Position numbers and translations under genes: made by a program. Shown here piece after piece: positions 1-10,175 of a stretch of DNA of 64,000 bases (position 1 is its first letter; each line of letters opens with the position of its first letter). The DNA comes from Candolleomyces eurysporus (lineage: Eukaryota; Basidiomycota; Agaricomycetes; Agaricales; Psathyrellaceae), in contig JANBPK010001473.1 of the NCBI GenBank assembly GCA_027579435.1, forward strand, positions 62,001 through 126,000. Direction: 5' to 3'. The notes under the pieces were generated by a model. That model ran no database searches, was not told the DNA's origin, and worked only from the letters and a program-made list of their open reading frames with translations.

Positions 1-1791
1 CAGGTAGCCACGCCCTGTGGTGAGAGTAGATGACTGTCAAGAACGAGCCGAAACGGACCATGGGTCCCACTCCGAAGACTCGAAATCTCTGTACCTGTCA
101 GGGCGATTGCACAAACAGAGCACTGAAGAAGCATGTTGATCGGTCGGATCCTCACCAGAAGCCCTCCCGATGAGTTCTTCGCCAGTATCCCTAAAAATAT
201 GGCAGATAGAGATCCAAAGGAGTTCCAGCGGCTAGACATGCTCCTTTGGGAGCATGATTTCAGCCGTCTACGGGTTTTTGTCAGGCAAAATTGCATGTGT
301 AAGTAGGTCCATGATCCGAGCAGGGAAGACACATTCCCCTTGAATTGAGTGAAGGAAGGTGAAACACAACCACAACGGCAAAATGCTCGCCTCCGGAAAC
401 CTTGTTGGTATTGCCACTCAACGCGTTTCGGATAAGTACGTGACGTACCCACAAGACCACAGGAACAAACAGATTGCGGTGATAGAAGACGCGAATCTGG
501 TAAAACAAGTACAGGGCCGCGGAAGTTTTACGCGTCAGGAGGGGGGTTCTGGACACAGCAGTAGACCAGGAGAGCAGATAGTCGGTTGATCAAGCTGAGG
601 CGAGCTCTGCGTGTTTAAATCGGATCGATAACAGTAAGTCCCAGCTTCCTTGAGAAGACGCCCAGAGAGAACCGCTTCTTCTGATTTCCAGAGAAAATTG
701 GGCACGAAAAAAGTATCAGAAATCGGTGAAGGGCTGAACCAGGATCCTGGTTTACGAACACATGCTCCAAGGTTGTGTAATGCGGGCGCTCGAAAACACC
801 TGTAAACCCTATTACTACGGAGTAATGAGTTAGAACGGCGTTGAAGATTTGAAGAAACCCGTACCTTCTGGATGCAGAATCCTGAAACTAATTGAGCTCC
901 CGGATTGACCGTCAGAAACTGAGGCATTCAACGTGCCCTCGCTCCGTGTCCAAAGGCTTGGTTTCTCCTTTTTGACCGCGTAAAGACTGCATTTCTGTCC
1001 ATCTCAATTTCATGGGCTATTGACAGACATGCATTGGGGATAGCAAAGAACAAGTGGGAAAGCAGTCGAAGGTCAAGAGCTTGAAACTCTAAACGTCGGG
1101 CCACGTCGGGCCTGACAGACGCCCGGGAATGTCGGGCCGGCGCTGCCCCGCTCCTGCGGCGACCGAGAGCGCGACATGCGCTACAGGCTGAAGCAATTGC
1201 GGTAGGCATCTAGTCCATAATTGCCAGGAGGCCTAGAACAGACTGAGCTTAAGAGGCAAACAATTTTCTAGTTCGGTTTTAGATTTCTTTATTTGTGGCT
1301 ACTAGAAATACAGAAGACAGCGTCTAGAGGATATATATAATGATAGAAGAAAGCGAAAGCAAACATAGTTCCTGAGGCGACTATGTACTGGGGTATACAT
1401 AAAACAGGTGGAGAAAAGAAGGTCGAAGGTGTGGATAAAGTATTGTAGTGTTGAACGAAGTGTCAGGTTAGTCGATACAGTGAGATGATTGCTACAGTGT
1501 GCATTGCGCACACAAAATCTACCTTGAAACACGGGGAAAACAATAGAGAGCCTAGTATTGATACAGTGTGGTGACGGTGCTTGAATGGAGCCCAAAGAGC
1601 CGCGAACCATTTGCGCGGGATTAGGGGAAGTGAAAAGTCCGAAATTAAGTTGTGTAGAGGCAAGAATGAGGTAGGAAAGGGGTTTTTGACGTCAATGGAT
1701 CTTGCTGGAGATCGGTATGGGCCGTCCATTTCTATAGAAGAGTGGGTAAAACGAGAGCGTGCGGTCAAGCTCCGAATGGTGGGGTCTTCAT
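1..1791. other. gene-poor region with no supported gene
   Basis: I see no recognisable gene here. A plus-strand frame opening with ATG at 134 encodes about 57 residues (it contains the stretch LTRSPPDEFFASI) and runs to a possible splice donor near 301; it could be one exon of an unrecognised gene, but nothing downstream joins to it. The last few hundred bases lie downstream of the minus-strand Clp1-like gene and probably hold its 3' UTR. Longer open frames on the minus strand (535-927, 1463-1861) have no family resemblance that I can see. Confidence 0.4.
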
Positions 1792-2713
1792 TCAACGCTG
1801 TGCAGCAGCGAGGTTGAGAGCGCCAAGGACAATCTCCCAAGCAAGGTCCACGGTGTCCCATAGTTCAGGATCGTGCAAGCCGAGTGCGACCATATCTTGC
1901 CATAGCTCCTTTACATGAGCTGCATGTGTGGTGAGAGTTGCAAGATTGGACGATGCCGAGGAGCAGACGTAGGTAGAAAGCTGGTGGAGCATGGTTCCTG
2001 ATGCCAATGTTGATTGCACCGTTTGGTGAGAAAGGTTGTGGAGGAATGCAGATGGAAGCGGGAAGAGTGCTTGGAGAACGGAGTCAAGCCGATGATGGTA
2101 CATGAACTGGTGCAAAATGGAGAAAGCTGCTGGAGAAGGCAGCGTGAGGGGCAGCACTGGCAAAGTGATGGTAGAGCCTCCCGGCGATGAGGCTTGGGGC
2201 AGTCGGGGTAACGATGCACAGTGCGAGGCCAGAACCAGAGAATGCACCGGGAAGATCATCAGGTGCTCGTTGGAGGATGGGGATTTTGAAGCCGATACGG
2301 CTAGAGCATGTGTTGGGTAGGTCGGCTGTGGTTGGGCCCCTGGTACTGGCACGGAAATAGACGAGGGTAATTGTGAACGGGGTATGGAGGTCGGCATCTG
2401 GGACTTGGGAAGGCTCGAGATGCCTGCAAGCATTCTAGTTGTCGGTTGTAGATTAGCACAATGCACAGTGTGAAATGGAGGGTGATGGGAAATGCACGTA
2501 CTGGTTAGCCTTGGGCCGGAGGCCTCGACGGATGTACTCTACTGGAACACTTGCAAGTTCAGGAGCAGCGGCCATGATCGAGTCGCGCGACACTTCAGCG
2601 AAAGGTGGGCGAGCAAGGTTGCGAGGGAGCTGGACGTTTGGTGAGCTCATAGGCATGTGGTGTCCGTGGGCGTGCATGTTGAAGGTAGGAGGGTGCGATG
2701 CAACTTGGAACAT
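1792..2713 (-). CDS. clp1: Clp1-like (clampless1) developmental protein
   Basis: Two exons, 2713-2502 and 2434-1792, joined across a 67-bp GT..AG intron, give a 284-residue protein. The join reads through RRGLRPKANQMLAGISSLP without a break. I recognise the product as a homologue of Clp1, the protein needed for clamp-cell formation in Coprinopsis cinerea and for post-fusion development in Ustilago. Family-like stretches are MARPPF-type near the N terminus (here LARPPFAEVSRDSIMAAAPE), PVEYIRRGLRP, FPVHSLVLASHCASLP, AAFSILHQFMYHHRLDSVL and the C-terminal KELWQDMVALGLHDPELWDT. The start at 2713 (MFQVASHPP) is the first ATG of the open exon that fits; an ATG at 2677 is an alternative. No membrane segment or known catalytic motif is visible. 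The gene stands alone between long non-coding flanks. The family call is from memory of the sequence pattern. Confidence 0.8.
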
Positions 2714-5633
2714 CTTTTGGCGAAGGCGAAGACTTCGAAGCGATGGAAAGCTCAGTTGGTAGAGCCCTGAGCATCTCGACTGCGTTATATAACTGTCTTG
2801 TCCGGAGTGCAGACATATCCAGTACCAAGATCGAGATTCTGGCGATTCCCGCTTTGGGTCATTTCTTTGTCGCCCTTCCGTTTTGGGATGTACCATGCGC
2901 CTTCCCATCACCTGCAAATCTCCCAAACCCTGTGTATACTCAGGCGTTGGTCCCTTTCATTTGGACGGTATTGTATATAGACAACGTATATTCCATTTTC
3001 TACTGATTTGCGTCACCCCCATGTCTCCATCGTTACCTTTGCCTTGTACTTCGTGCCTGCCAGAATTTCTGCTTTATGCCTCTGTATGGTTTATAGTTTG
3101 TAGTCGCAGTCTCATAAAGCTCCACTCACTTCCTCCTTTTCTGACACTGGCCAGTCATAGTTTCCTACCGGAGACCCTGCACGAAATGCACGAAATCACC
3201 GACGATTTCTCGACTTGACTGTCGAAGAGTCAAGCAGGAGGTGTTGTGGGTCCAGGTTACTGGTTCCCACCTGCCTTTTTGGGGGCTACTCGTGATCGAA
3301 TTGGGCTTCGACATCAGTTTTAAGTAAGCAGGCAGGCCCTCTCTTTTTGAGCATTTGCTTGTTCCCTCGAATGCCGCTGTTTTCGAGCGATGCCCTGCAA
3401 CAAACGACATTCTACTTTCGGACAAACAACGAGGTTGGGAAATGCGCCCTTCCAAAGACTTCCACCGGCCTGCTGGTCGATTGTCGCTGGATACGTCTCT
3501 TCCCTTTCTTCTTGTCTGTCATCAGAGAAGTTCTATACAAACAGGCCAGTTGTCCCTTTACTTGGCTATCTATAATCTAGGTCACAATCGAAGCTTTGAA
3601 TCCGGGGTATTATGTACACTGCTCTATCCAGTATCATAGCTGATATCATACCCCAAGTGATGTTGCAGTGCGCCATCTGGCTCGCAACGTCCCAGAAAGA
3701 TGATCTGTCCTATTCCTCTCCTGATTCCGCCGCCGCAACCAGCCACAAAAAGATTTTACAGCTAGGAATTCTGCTGCGCTCTCGGAAACTCGTGGAACCC
3801 AATCCTCTCTGCGCCTCTCCATTCTTGTTTGCGGCAAAATAACGTTAAACGACGTTAACCAGTGCGCGTTTGGAATGGAAATGCCGCAGAGCTAAGCGCG
3901 CCGATATGCAGTCCCTGACTACAGCTGGACTGGAGACTCACTCTGACTGTGTTTGTACGTACGGCTAGCCCGCCAACATCACGACTCGAGCCCTTCGCTT
4001 GATCTTGCCTTTCTATTGTCTGCGCTTGCACTCCTTGGCTTTTGATTCCCGTCTCCTGAAGTACCCTTCTGATGAAAGGGTGATTGTCCGATTGACTATT
4101 CTTCCGGTTCATAGGCAAAAGGACAAGCTTTTGTGAGCACGGTGCGGTCCCGGGGCTTGTTGCCTCACACATCGCGTGCTCTGGGACTAGCCAGTCCAAG
4201 CATTGACAATGGTTTCCCTCCCTCGTGTTTTACCTTGGGTTACCCTTACAATGCAAGCGGATGTGAGCCGATCGATGTCAAGGCATTGATTCTCGTTCCG
4301 GCTGGACTTGTAGAATCGCTCTCACAGATGCTGGCCTAAATGGTCGATTGCTTCTCGTTTTACTGCTTGTGAGATGTGAACTTACAATCTCTCTGCAGCG
4401 AAGGGTCTCGCTAATTGCGGTAAATGGACCTTATGGGGATGCAACGCCGCTCGCTCCTGTGTCTCCGAGTGCTTGCCGAATGCCCCACCTCAGTTCTTAT
4501 ATGGGAGGGTGGATCGTCTCAAGCTGTGGGCTTCGGTGTTTACGAGCTCCTTCTCCGTCCGCGATACCTCATATCCTCCTACTTTGGGCGATATCGTCAC
4601 CGAAGCGTGTAATTCTAACGTTGATTGGTACTTCGTGCACAGATATAGTGCTTGCCCCTGTGTGCGAAGATATTCCGCCTCTCTGACTCCATTGCTACGC
4701 CTTTCTTGAGCACAGGCATGGGTTTCCGAGCCCCCGAGCCAGATCCAAGTAACGAAATGGATTGTAAGCCCACAGCACCTTCACGTAAAGCGGTGGTGTA
4801 GCGTGAGGAAATGAGCTAGGGTTAAGTACAATAACTAGTGAACCTCCGTTTTTTGCCTCCGTTTTTAATATACATTAATGGAGGCCTTGACACGTCCGAC
4901 GATGATCTCTCGAGCGTGAGACGCATGTGGAACGTACGTGAAGCAGCACTTCCTTTCACAATGAATCAAACAATAAAATAAGTGATCTTAATTATTCTCA
5001 ATAGGCTGCTCGATGTGCTAAAGCTCTTATCTTCAAAGACAGAAGTGTGGCGGATCTTAATGTCTCGGGAGGTAACTAGCCCAACAGTAGGATTTATATT
5101 GTCGTTGAACTCAATTTGCATTCAGTGAGGTCCGCAACGGAGAGCTCCAGAGCAAGCTCCCGGGTTTCGAGTTACCCTTGATGATTTTAAAATTCTCAGG
5201 ATCATCTACCACTCTATCAACTTGTTGTCGCCACCGTATCGGCTTTTCTCAATTGTCAATTCAAAGTGTCTTGAAGGTGTACAAGACTCCGACTCGGGTG
5301 GGAGTCGGAGGAAGAGAATTGCTGATCCGCTGACACATACGCTCCCACAGCTGCGGTTTGCGGGCTAAAATTAGAACATGAACTCATATCCAACCGGAGA
5401 ACTCTGGGACAACAATGGGCAAATTGCAGCTTGCCTCAAGTCTGCCTGCTGCGAGAGACCTTTTTCTTGAACCACCACCTCCAATGAGCTAAACTGCTCA
5501 CAAACTATACTTCACACTCCGACTACGACCTTGGACGACTTAACGACCACTGCTTTCGATACCTCAAAGATTCCCAGTTTTTTGGAGCAAATTCTGCGCT
5601 GTACTTTGAGTTGGGCACCACTTCGAAGAAATA
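2714..5633. other. 2.9-kb intergenic region between divergent genes
   Basis: This stretch lies between the minus-strand Clp1-like gene and the plus-strand GH16 gene, so it must hold both promoters. It has only short unrelated open frames in all six phases. The segment near 2820-3130 is pyrimidine-rich on the plus strand. I see no repeats, RNA gene or further coding exon. Long 5' regions are plausible for a developmentally controlled gene such as clp1, but that is inference. Confidence 0.4.
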
Positions 5634-7538
5634 ATGCGGCATACCACAGCTTTGACGATTCTCTTCCCATTATTAGCGGTTTTTTCGGACCTGACAGCTC
5701 ACGCGTCAGATCCGTTCCAACCAAGGGGACGGTATGAACGGAAAGGACTGAAGAACTTGCTCGACTTCGGATCTCCATGGGCGCGATCTGGAATTCCGGA
5801 GGCTGCCTATGAAATGCGATCTCCAGATGATTTGGTGAAGAGGGCCAACTTGGATGGGCTCGACAGCAACCTGGATGGGTCGAAATTCATCTGGCTGCCG
5901 GAGGATACGTACCAGGGTCGGACGTTCTTCGAGTGAGTGCATTGTTCCCAAAACCATTAGCCTTTAGACTTACTAACGTATCTTGTCAGCCAAATGAAAT
6001 TCTTTACCGACAGGGACCCGACAAGGTCTGTGTTCCTTTGATGTCCAAGCCTTTTCAAGCTCACATTTCATTTTGACGCACAGCGGAATGGTAACGTACG
6101 TTCAGGCACGTCACCCTTCTCCATTCCAGCCAATTTATTATCTTGTAGATATGTCAGCCGAGAACGAGCGTTCAGTCAAAACTATACCTACTTTGAAGAC
6201 GATGGCACCGTAGTAATGAGATCAGATATGGTCTCAACACTGCCGTTGGGTCAATATCGCGAGAGGTGTGTCATACATTCTAGTTTTGTACCGCTTGCGT
6301 CCTGACTGTTCCTTCCTAGCGTTCGTATTGAAACGACCAAAAACTACACGGGCGGATTATTCATCTTGGACCTCAAGCGAGCACCTTGGGGTTGCGGTAA
6401 TTACCTATGGTCCACTGTATTAAGTAGGCGAACGGTACTGACTGCCTTCGTTTTGGTTGACAGCTATATGGCCCGCTTTTTGGACGACCAATGCCAATTG
6501 GCCTCGAGTAAGTTTTTTTTGGCTGTACTCTCGTTGCGGCTGTCAGCTGAAAGCCATCCTGCTGTAGGACGGAGAGATAGATATTCTTGAGGGAGTACAT
6601 GACAACGAACACAACCAGGTCACTTGGCATACATTACCTGGATGTTATTACGATTCCAACCAAACTTATTCTGGAACACCTGTTGTACGTTCGCAAAATC
6701 ATCCAGCCTTTTCCCAGTATATCTTGACCAAATTTTCAGGATAGTCCGGTGAACGGGACCATCAACTGTGACTCTGAGGCTAACGGAAACGCTGGATGTG
6801 GAATCACGGAGTTGAGTCGGGCGTCCTACGGTCCCTTCTTCGAGTCTCAAGGAGGAGGAGTCCTCGCAATGAAATGGGATGAGAATGGGATCGCGGTTTG
6901 TATGTCATCATTCTCCCTCCAACATGTAGGGCACGAGGCTGATGGACTGCTGAACAGGGTCTTTCTTCCGTGCAGCCATACCTAGAGATGTAGTAGAAGG
7001 TACCCCGAACCCCTCACTCTGGGGACCGCCTTCCGCCGTGCTCGGAAACACGAGGTGTAACATTACCCAATACTTTAGACAGCATGTTATTGTCTTCGGT
7101 GAGCACCGTCCATTCTTACAACCGCCTATCCCGCACTGACCGACTTTGATTCCTAGATATCACTTTTTGTGGTGGGTTCTTGGTCTTGCCGCACTATCCA
7201 GACATACAGTGCTCATGTTAGCTCAGGTGTATGGGCAGGAAATTCCTATGCCACGACTGACTGTCCTGGAACCTGTCCAGAACGATTGATGGATCCTAAG
7301 AATTTTGAAGTAAGCCAAGTCGACTCCTACCTATCTTACTCATTGGCCTAACCCCCCATTTTTTTTCTTTCAGAACGCGACCTGGCATATCAATTATCTC
7401 AGAACGTTCCGCAAGCAGCCGGTCTATGCAACTGCCAACAGCGGCGCGACTATGTCGTTGCCCCGGTGGCTGCAGTCACCTTTGAGTGTCATTGGACCAG
7501 TCTTGCTCCTTTCCCCTGTATTCTATCTTACTTGGTAG
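5634..7538 (+). CDS. secreted GH16-type endo-beta-glucanase with hydrophobic C-terminal tail
   Basis: Twelve exons (5634-5932, 5990-6025, 6084-6095, 6149-6265, 6320-6396, 6464-6507, 6568-6684, 6740-6899, 6958-7098, 7157-7171, 7227-7309, 7374-7538) join in phase to 421 residues. The N terminus is a signal peptide (hydrophobic TALTILFPLLAVFSDLTAHA). The glycoside hydrolase 16 core is clear: IWPAFWTTNANWPR followed by the catalytic GEIDILEG (nucleophile Glu, assisting Asp, acid/base Glu), then QVTWHTLPGC and GCGITELSRASYGPFF. Family members cleave beta-1,3 or mixed-linked glucans outside the cell or in the wall. Two exons are tiny (12 and 15 nt). The C terminus, LSVIGPVLLLSPVFYLTW, is a membrane-like segment ending at the stop, suggesting a tail or GPI-type anchor. 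A decayed copy of this 3' end lies near 10.1 kb. Confidence 0.88.
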
Positions 7539-7871
7539 TACCTTCATTCTGCGTGTACTGCAGGCACTATTCTGGAGCCTGCGCTCGCACTCATATTATA
7601 TGCGTTCATGAGCGTAGCCTTAGTGTAGCCAAGTTACAACAAACAGCTTCCGTTGGTGATTTCACTTGTAACCAAACCAAATGTCAGGAGATTGTCATAC
7701 TTTATTTTCGAACCAGCATGTCGCTCGACCCGGCCGTCGCCGCTTTGGCAGGATGCTTCAACGACGTCGACGGGGGCACGTTATCAAGAGAGCCTCTTGA
7801 TTAACATCACTGAGTGCCACTTGGCCACACCGTCCTCCCACGTCGACGTTGCCTCTTCCATCGTTTCTCCT
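7539..7871. promoter_or_regulatory. spacer and leader upstream of F-box copy A, with a short uORF
   Basis: This holds the GH16 3' UTR and the leader of F-box copy A. An upstream ATG at 7718 opens a 28-codon frame (MSLDPAVAALAGCFND) that stops at 7804, before the F-box ATG at 7872. A similar upstream start (MSLDSAVV) precedes copy F at 24141. A short leader block resembling TTGATTGGTATCACTCA occurs at about 7800-7815 and at a comparable place upstream of the other copies. Confidence 0.4.
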
Positions 7872-9878
7872 ATGGACTCACCATTCTCAGAGTATCTGGA
7901 CTCAGGTTATAATCCTTCAGACGCCGAAATTCCGCTAATCAAGGCACTCATTCAACAAAAGGTCGATGACTTAGACGGTATCGACAAAGAGATCAAGGAA
8001 ATTGAAAACTCCTTGGCCGCCCTCAAGGCTCGACGGAAAGCGAACAAGATCTTCATCCGGAAACATGGAGCACTAATCGCACCAATAAAACGACTCCCGC
8101 CCGACATCCTATCAACAGTTTTTCTCGCATGCCTCCCCGTTATCGAGTCCACGGAGGCAGCCATGACGCCCAACCATCCCGCAGTGGTGATAAGCCAGGT
8201 TTCCCGACAGTGGCGGCAACTCGCTTTCGACACGCCTTTGCTGTGGGCCAGGATCCAGTTGATTCTCCCCTACGTCAATTGCGATCCCTATTATCCCCCG
8301 TACTACCCAGCGAACGATGAACCAGACGTGAGCTCGGAAGTCGCTTCCCTCTTCGATTCGGTCGTTCAACGCCTATTCAACACGACCACGATCTGGCTCG
8401 CTCGTTCCAAAGGCTGCCCTCTGTCCATCTTCATGGAAGCGTCCGAGGGCGCTTCTGGAGGGTTCATCCCATCCCAGCTGAAGACATTGGAAGGCTCAAT
8501 ACTCGTGGGCTTGGGAAAGCTCGTGGACCTACTACTCAACGAGTCCAAACGGTGGGAGCAAGTCAGGTTCAAGATTGCGCTGACTTCAAATAACCCTACG
8601 TCGCAGTTGGATCGGCTGCTCCTCCTTACTCCTCAAGACGTCCCCATCCTTCGCAAGGCCTCGATCGTGATCAACCCTTTTGACGCCCCCGAAGGACCGC
8701 TGGATCCTAGTTTGGGGTTGGAGCCTACGAAAGTCTGGGATGGGGTCAAAATGGGTATCATACATGGGCAGGCGCTACGGTCGTTGACACTGGCCTGCCC
8801 CAAGGCCGCTACGAAGTTGAAGGTGTTGCAGGTGAATTGGGCCGGGTTAACCGAGCTTTCGTTGAGACCTTATGTATGGGGTCCCTCTGGACGAAGAGGC
8901 GGATCTCACTTGACCGCAGACGAAGCGCTGACTTTGCTCAGGCTCTGTCCGAACCTGAAACGGTGTAGCCTCGCCATTGGGAATGGGACCATTCCGTGGG
9001 AGACGCCTCCGACTATTTGGAATCCAACGCCACCTCCAGTCGCACCGCCCCAAGATAGGCCAGTGTGCCGCCTTCCCCACCTTCATTCCTTGGCTCTTCG
9101 GGAGGATAGTCGGGCAGATAGTCTGGCTTCTGCCCTCGATCTTCCTTCCCTACGCTCCTTCACCCAAAATTGCTCTATCTTCTGGCCCAGGCCGCCTCCG
9201 GAGGGCTCGATCCCTCACTATTCATATCCCGAAGAAGAGAGATGGCAGAGTGAAATCCCTTTGGTGGAGTGGGTCCAGCGGTTCGGACATACTATCACCA
9301 CCATCGATTTCAAGCACGTCGGTGTTCCTCAACATGCTGTTGAGAAATGCTTGGAGGACCTTCCAAACCTTATCAGTCTCACCATACGGTCGCCGTTCTC
9401 GGAGAGTTGGAATTCGTCCTTGCCGTGGGGGGTGGCGTCAGCCTGTGACTCCTTCTTGGAAAGACTCACTCCGAAGGTGATCGAAGACGGAGACACCGTA
9501 ACCGTAACCCCTGGTTTCCTGTGTCCTAGGCTGGAGGATCTGTCTCTGAACTCCTTCTTGGACTCGGTTCCTGTGCAGCTCGTGTTCAACGAGGCGAGTG
9601 TGCTGGAACTTTTGACAGGCAGAGTCAAGGCCAGTATGAAGACGGTTGCAGAAGTCAGCAGGGTCTCCAAGCTTCGGTATGTCAGTATAGGGTTTGTAAA
9701 ACCCAGAGCCATGGACATTCAACAAGAACTTTCACGGAGGGGCCTCAATCCCGAGGGGTTTGTCGGGGAATGGAGTTATCCTGCCCCTCCCAGGCCGCGC
9801 TCATACCTTCAGACCCCTCATATAAATGATTCTACAATGGACGAGCTTTTGGTGTCGGATTCATACATGTACGATTAA
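7872..9878 (+). CDS. F-box protein, tandem array copy A
   Basis: A single-exon 668-residue protein. Residues about 25-62 form a charged, heptad-rich stretch (QQKVDDLDGIDKEIKEIENS) that looks coiled-coil. An F-box-like motif follows at about 75-125 (IKRLPPDILSTVFLACLP ... VISQVSRQWRQLAFDTPLLW). The remainder has irregular leucine-rich segments (LRSLTLACP, LTELSLRPYVWG, EALTLLRLCPNLKRC), as in agaric F-box/LRR-type proteins, which are expected to bind Skp1 and select SCF ubiquitin-ligase substrates. The open frame extends upstream to 7653, but all eight copies share the start MDSPFSEYLDSGY or a close variant, so 7872 is chosen. Copy A has Ser where the others have Cys (VSRQW against VCRQW), and a longer end (LLVSDSYMYD) matched only by copy H. 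The substrate is unknown. Confidence 0.87.
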   Translation: MDSPFSEYLDSGYNPSDAEIPLIKALIQQKVDDLDGIDKEIKEIENSLAALKARRKANKIFIRKHGALIAPIKRLPPDILSTVFLACLPVIESTEAAMTPNHPAVVISQVSRQWRQLAFDTPLLWARIQLILPYVNCDPYYPPYYPANDEPDVSSEVASLFDSVVQRLFNTTTIWLARSKGCPLSIFMEASEGASGGFIPSQLKTLEGSILVGLGKLVDLLLNESKRWEQVRFKIALTSNNPTSQLDRLLLLTPQDVPILRKASIVINPFDAPEGPLDPSLGLEPTKVWDGVKMGIIHGQALRSLTLACPKAATKLKVLQVNWAGLTELSLRPYVWGPSGRRGGSHLTADEALTLLRLCPNLKRCSLAIGNGTIPWETPPTIWNPTPPPVAPPQDRPVCRLPHLHSLALREDSRADSLASALDLPSLRSFTQNCSIFWPRPPPEGSIPHYSYPEEERWQSEIPLVEWVQRFGHTITTIDFKHVGVPQHAVEKCLEDLPNLISLTIRSPFSESWNSSLPWGVASACDSFLERLTPKVIEDGDTVTVTPGFLCPRLEDLSLNSFLDSVPVQLVFNEASVLELLTGRVKASMKTVAEVSRVSKLRYVSIGFVKPRAMDIQQELSRRGLNPEGFVGEWSYPAPPRPRSYLQTPHINDSTMDELLVSDSYMYD

Positions 9879-10009
9879 TATACCGTGCTGTACTTCAATG
9901 AATAATCCCTCCCTGGGCGTCCGTGTTAGACCAATCACCAACGCACAACTTAGTAGTACTTTCTGTGTTAGCTGAATCNAAAAAAAGAGGTGAAATAATG
10001 TCCCTGCTC

Positions 10010-10175
10010 CTCCGCCAACGTTCTCAAACGGCTGGTGGATGCAACTGCCAGCGATAGCGCGCCTGCATCCTTGCCCTGGTGGCTATATTCAGTTTTGAGT
10101 GTAAATGGACCGGTTTTACTCCTTTCGCCTATATTTTATCCTCGGTGGTACGGTCATTCCGCGTGTACTCCATCA
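10010..10175 (+). pseudogene. decayed duplicate of the GH16 3' end
   Basis: Translation in one frame reads VDATASDSAPASLPWWL then LSVNGPVLLLSPIFYPRW, which aligns with the last exon of the GH16 gene at 7405-7538 (VYATANSGATMSLPRWL, LSVIGPVLLLSPVFYLTW). Similarity continues past the stop into the 3' UTR (GTACGGTCATTCCGCGTGTA here, GTACCTTCATTCTGCGTGTA at 7537). The stop is changed, the upstream catalytic exons are absent, and the fragment follows F-box copy A. It is a relic, not a gene, and marks a duplication that once included the GH16/F-box boundary. Confidence 0.8.

Noticed and set aside
7653..7871. N-terminal extension of F-box copy A to 7653
   Set aside because: The extension starts at a non-ATG codon, is not shared by the other copies and covers the uORF. 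All eight copies share the MDSP/MESP start.
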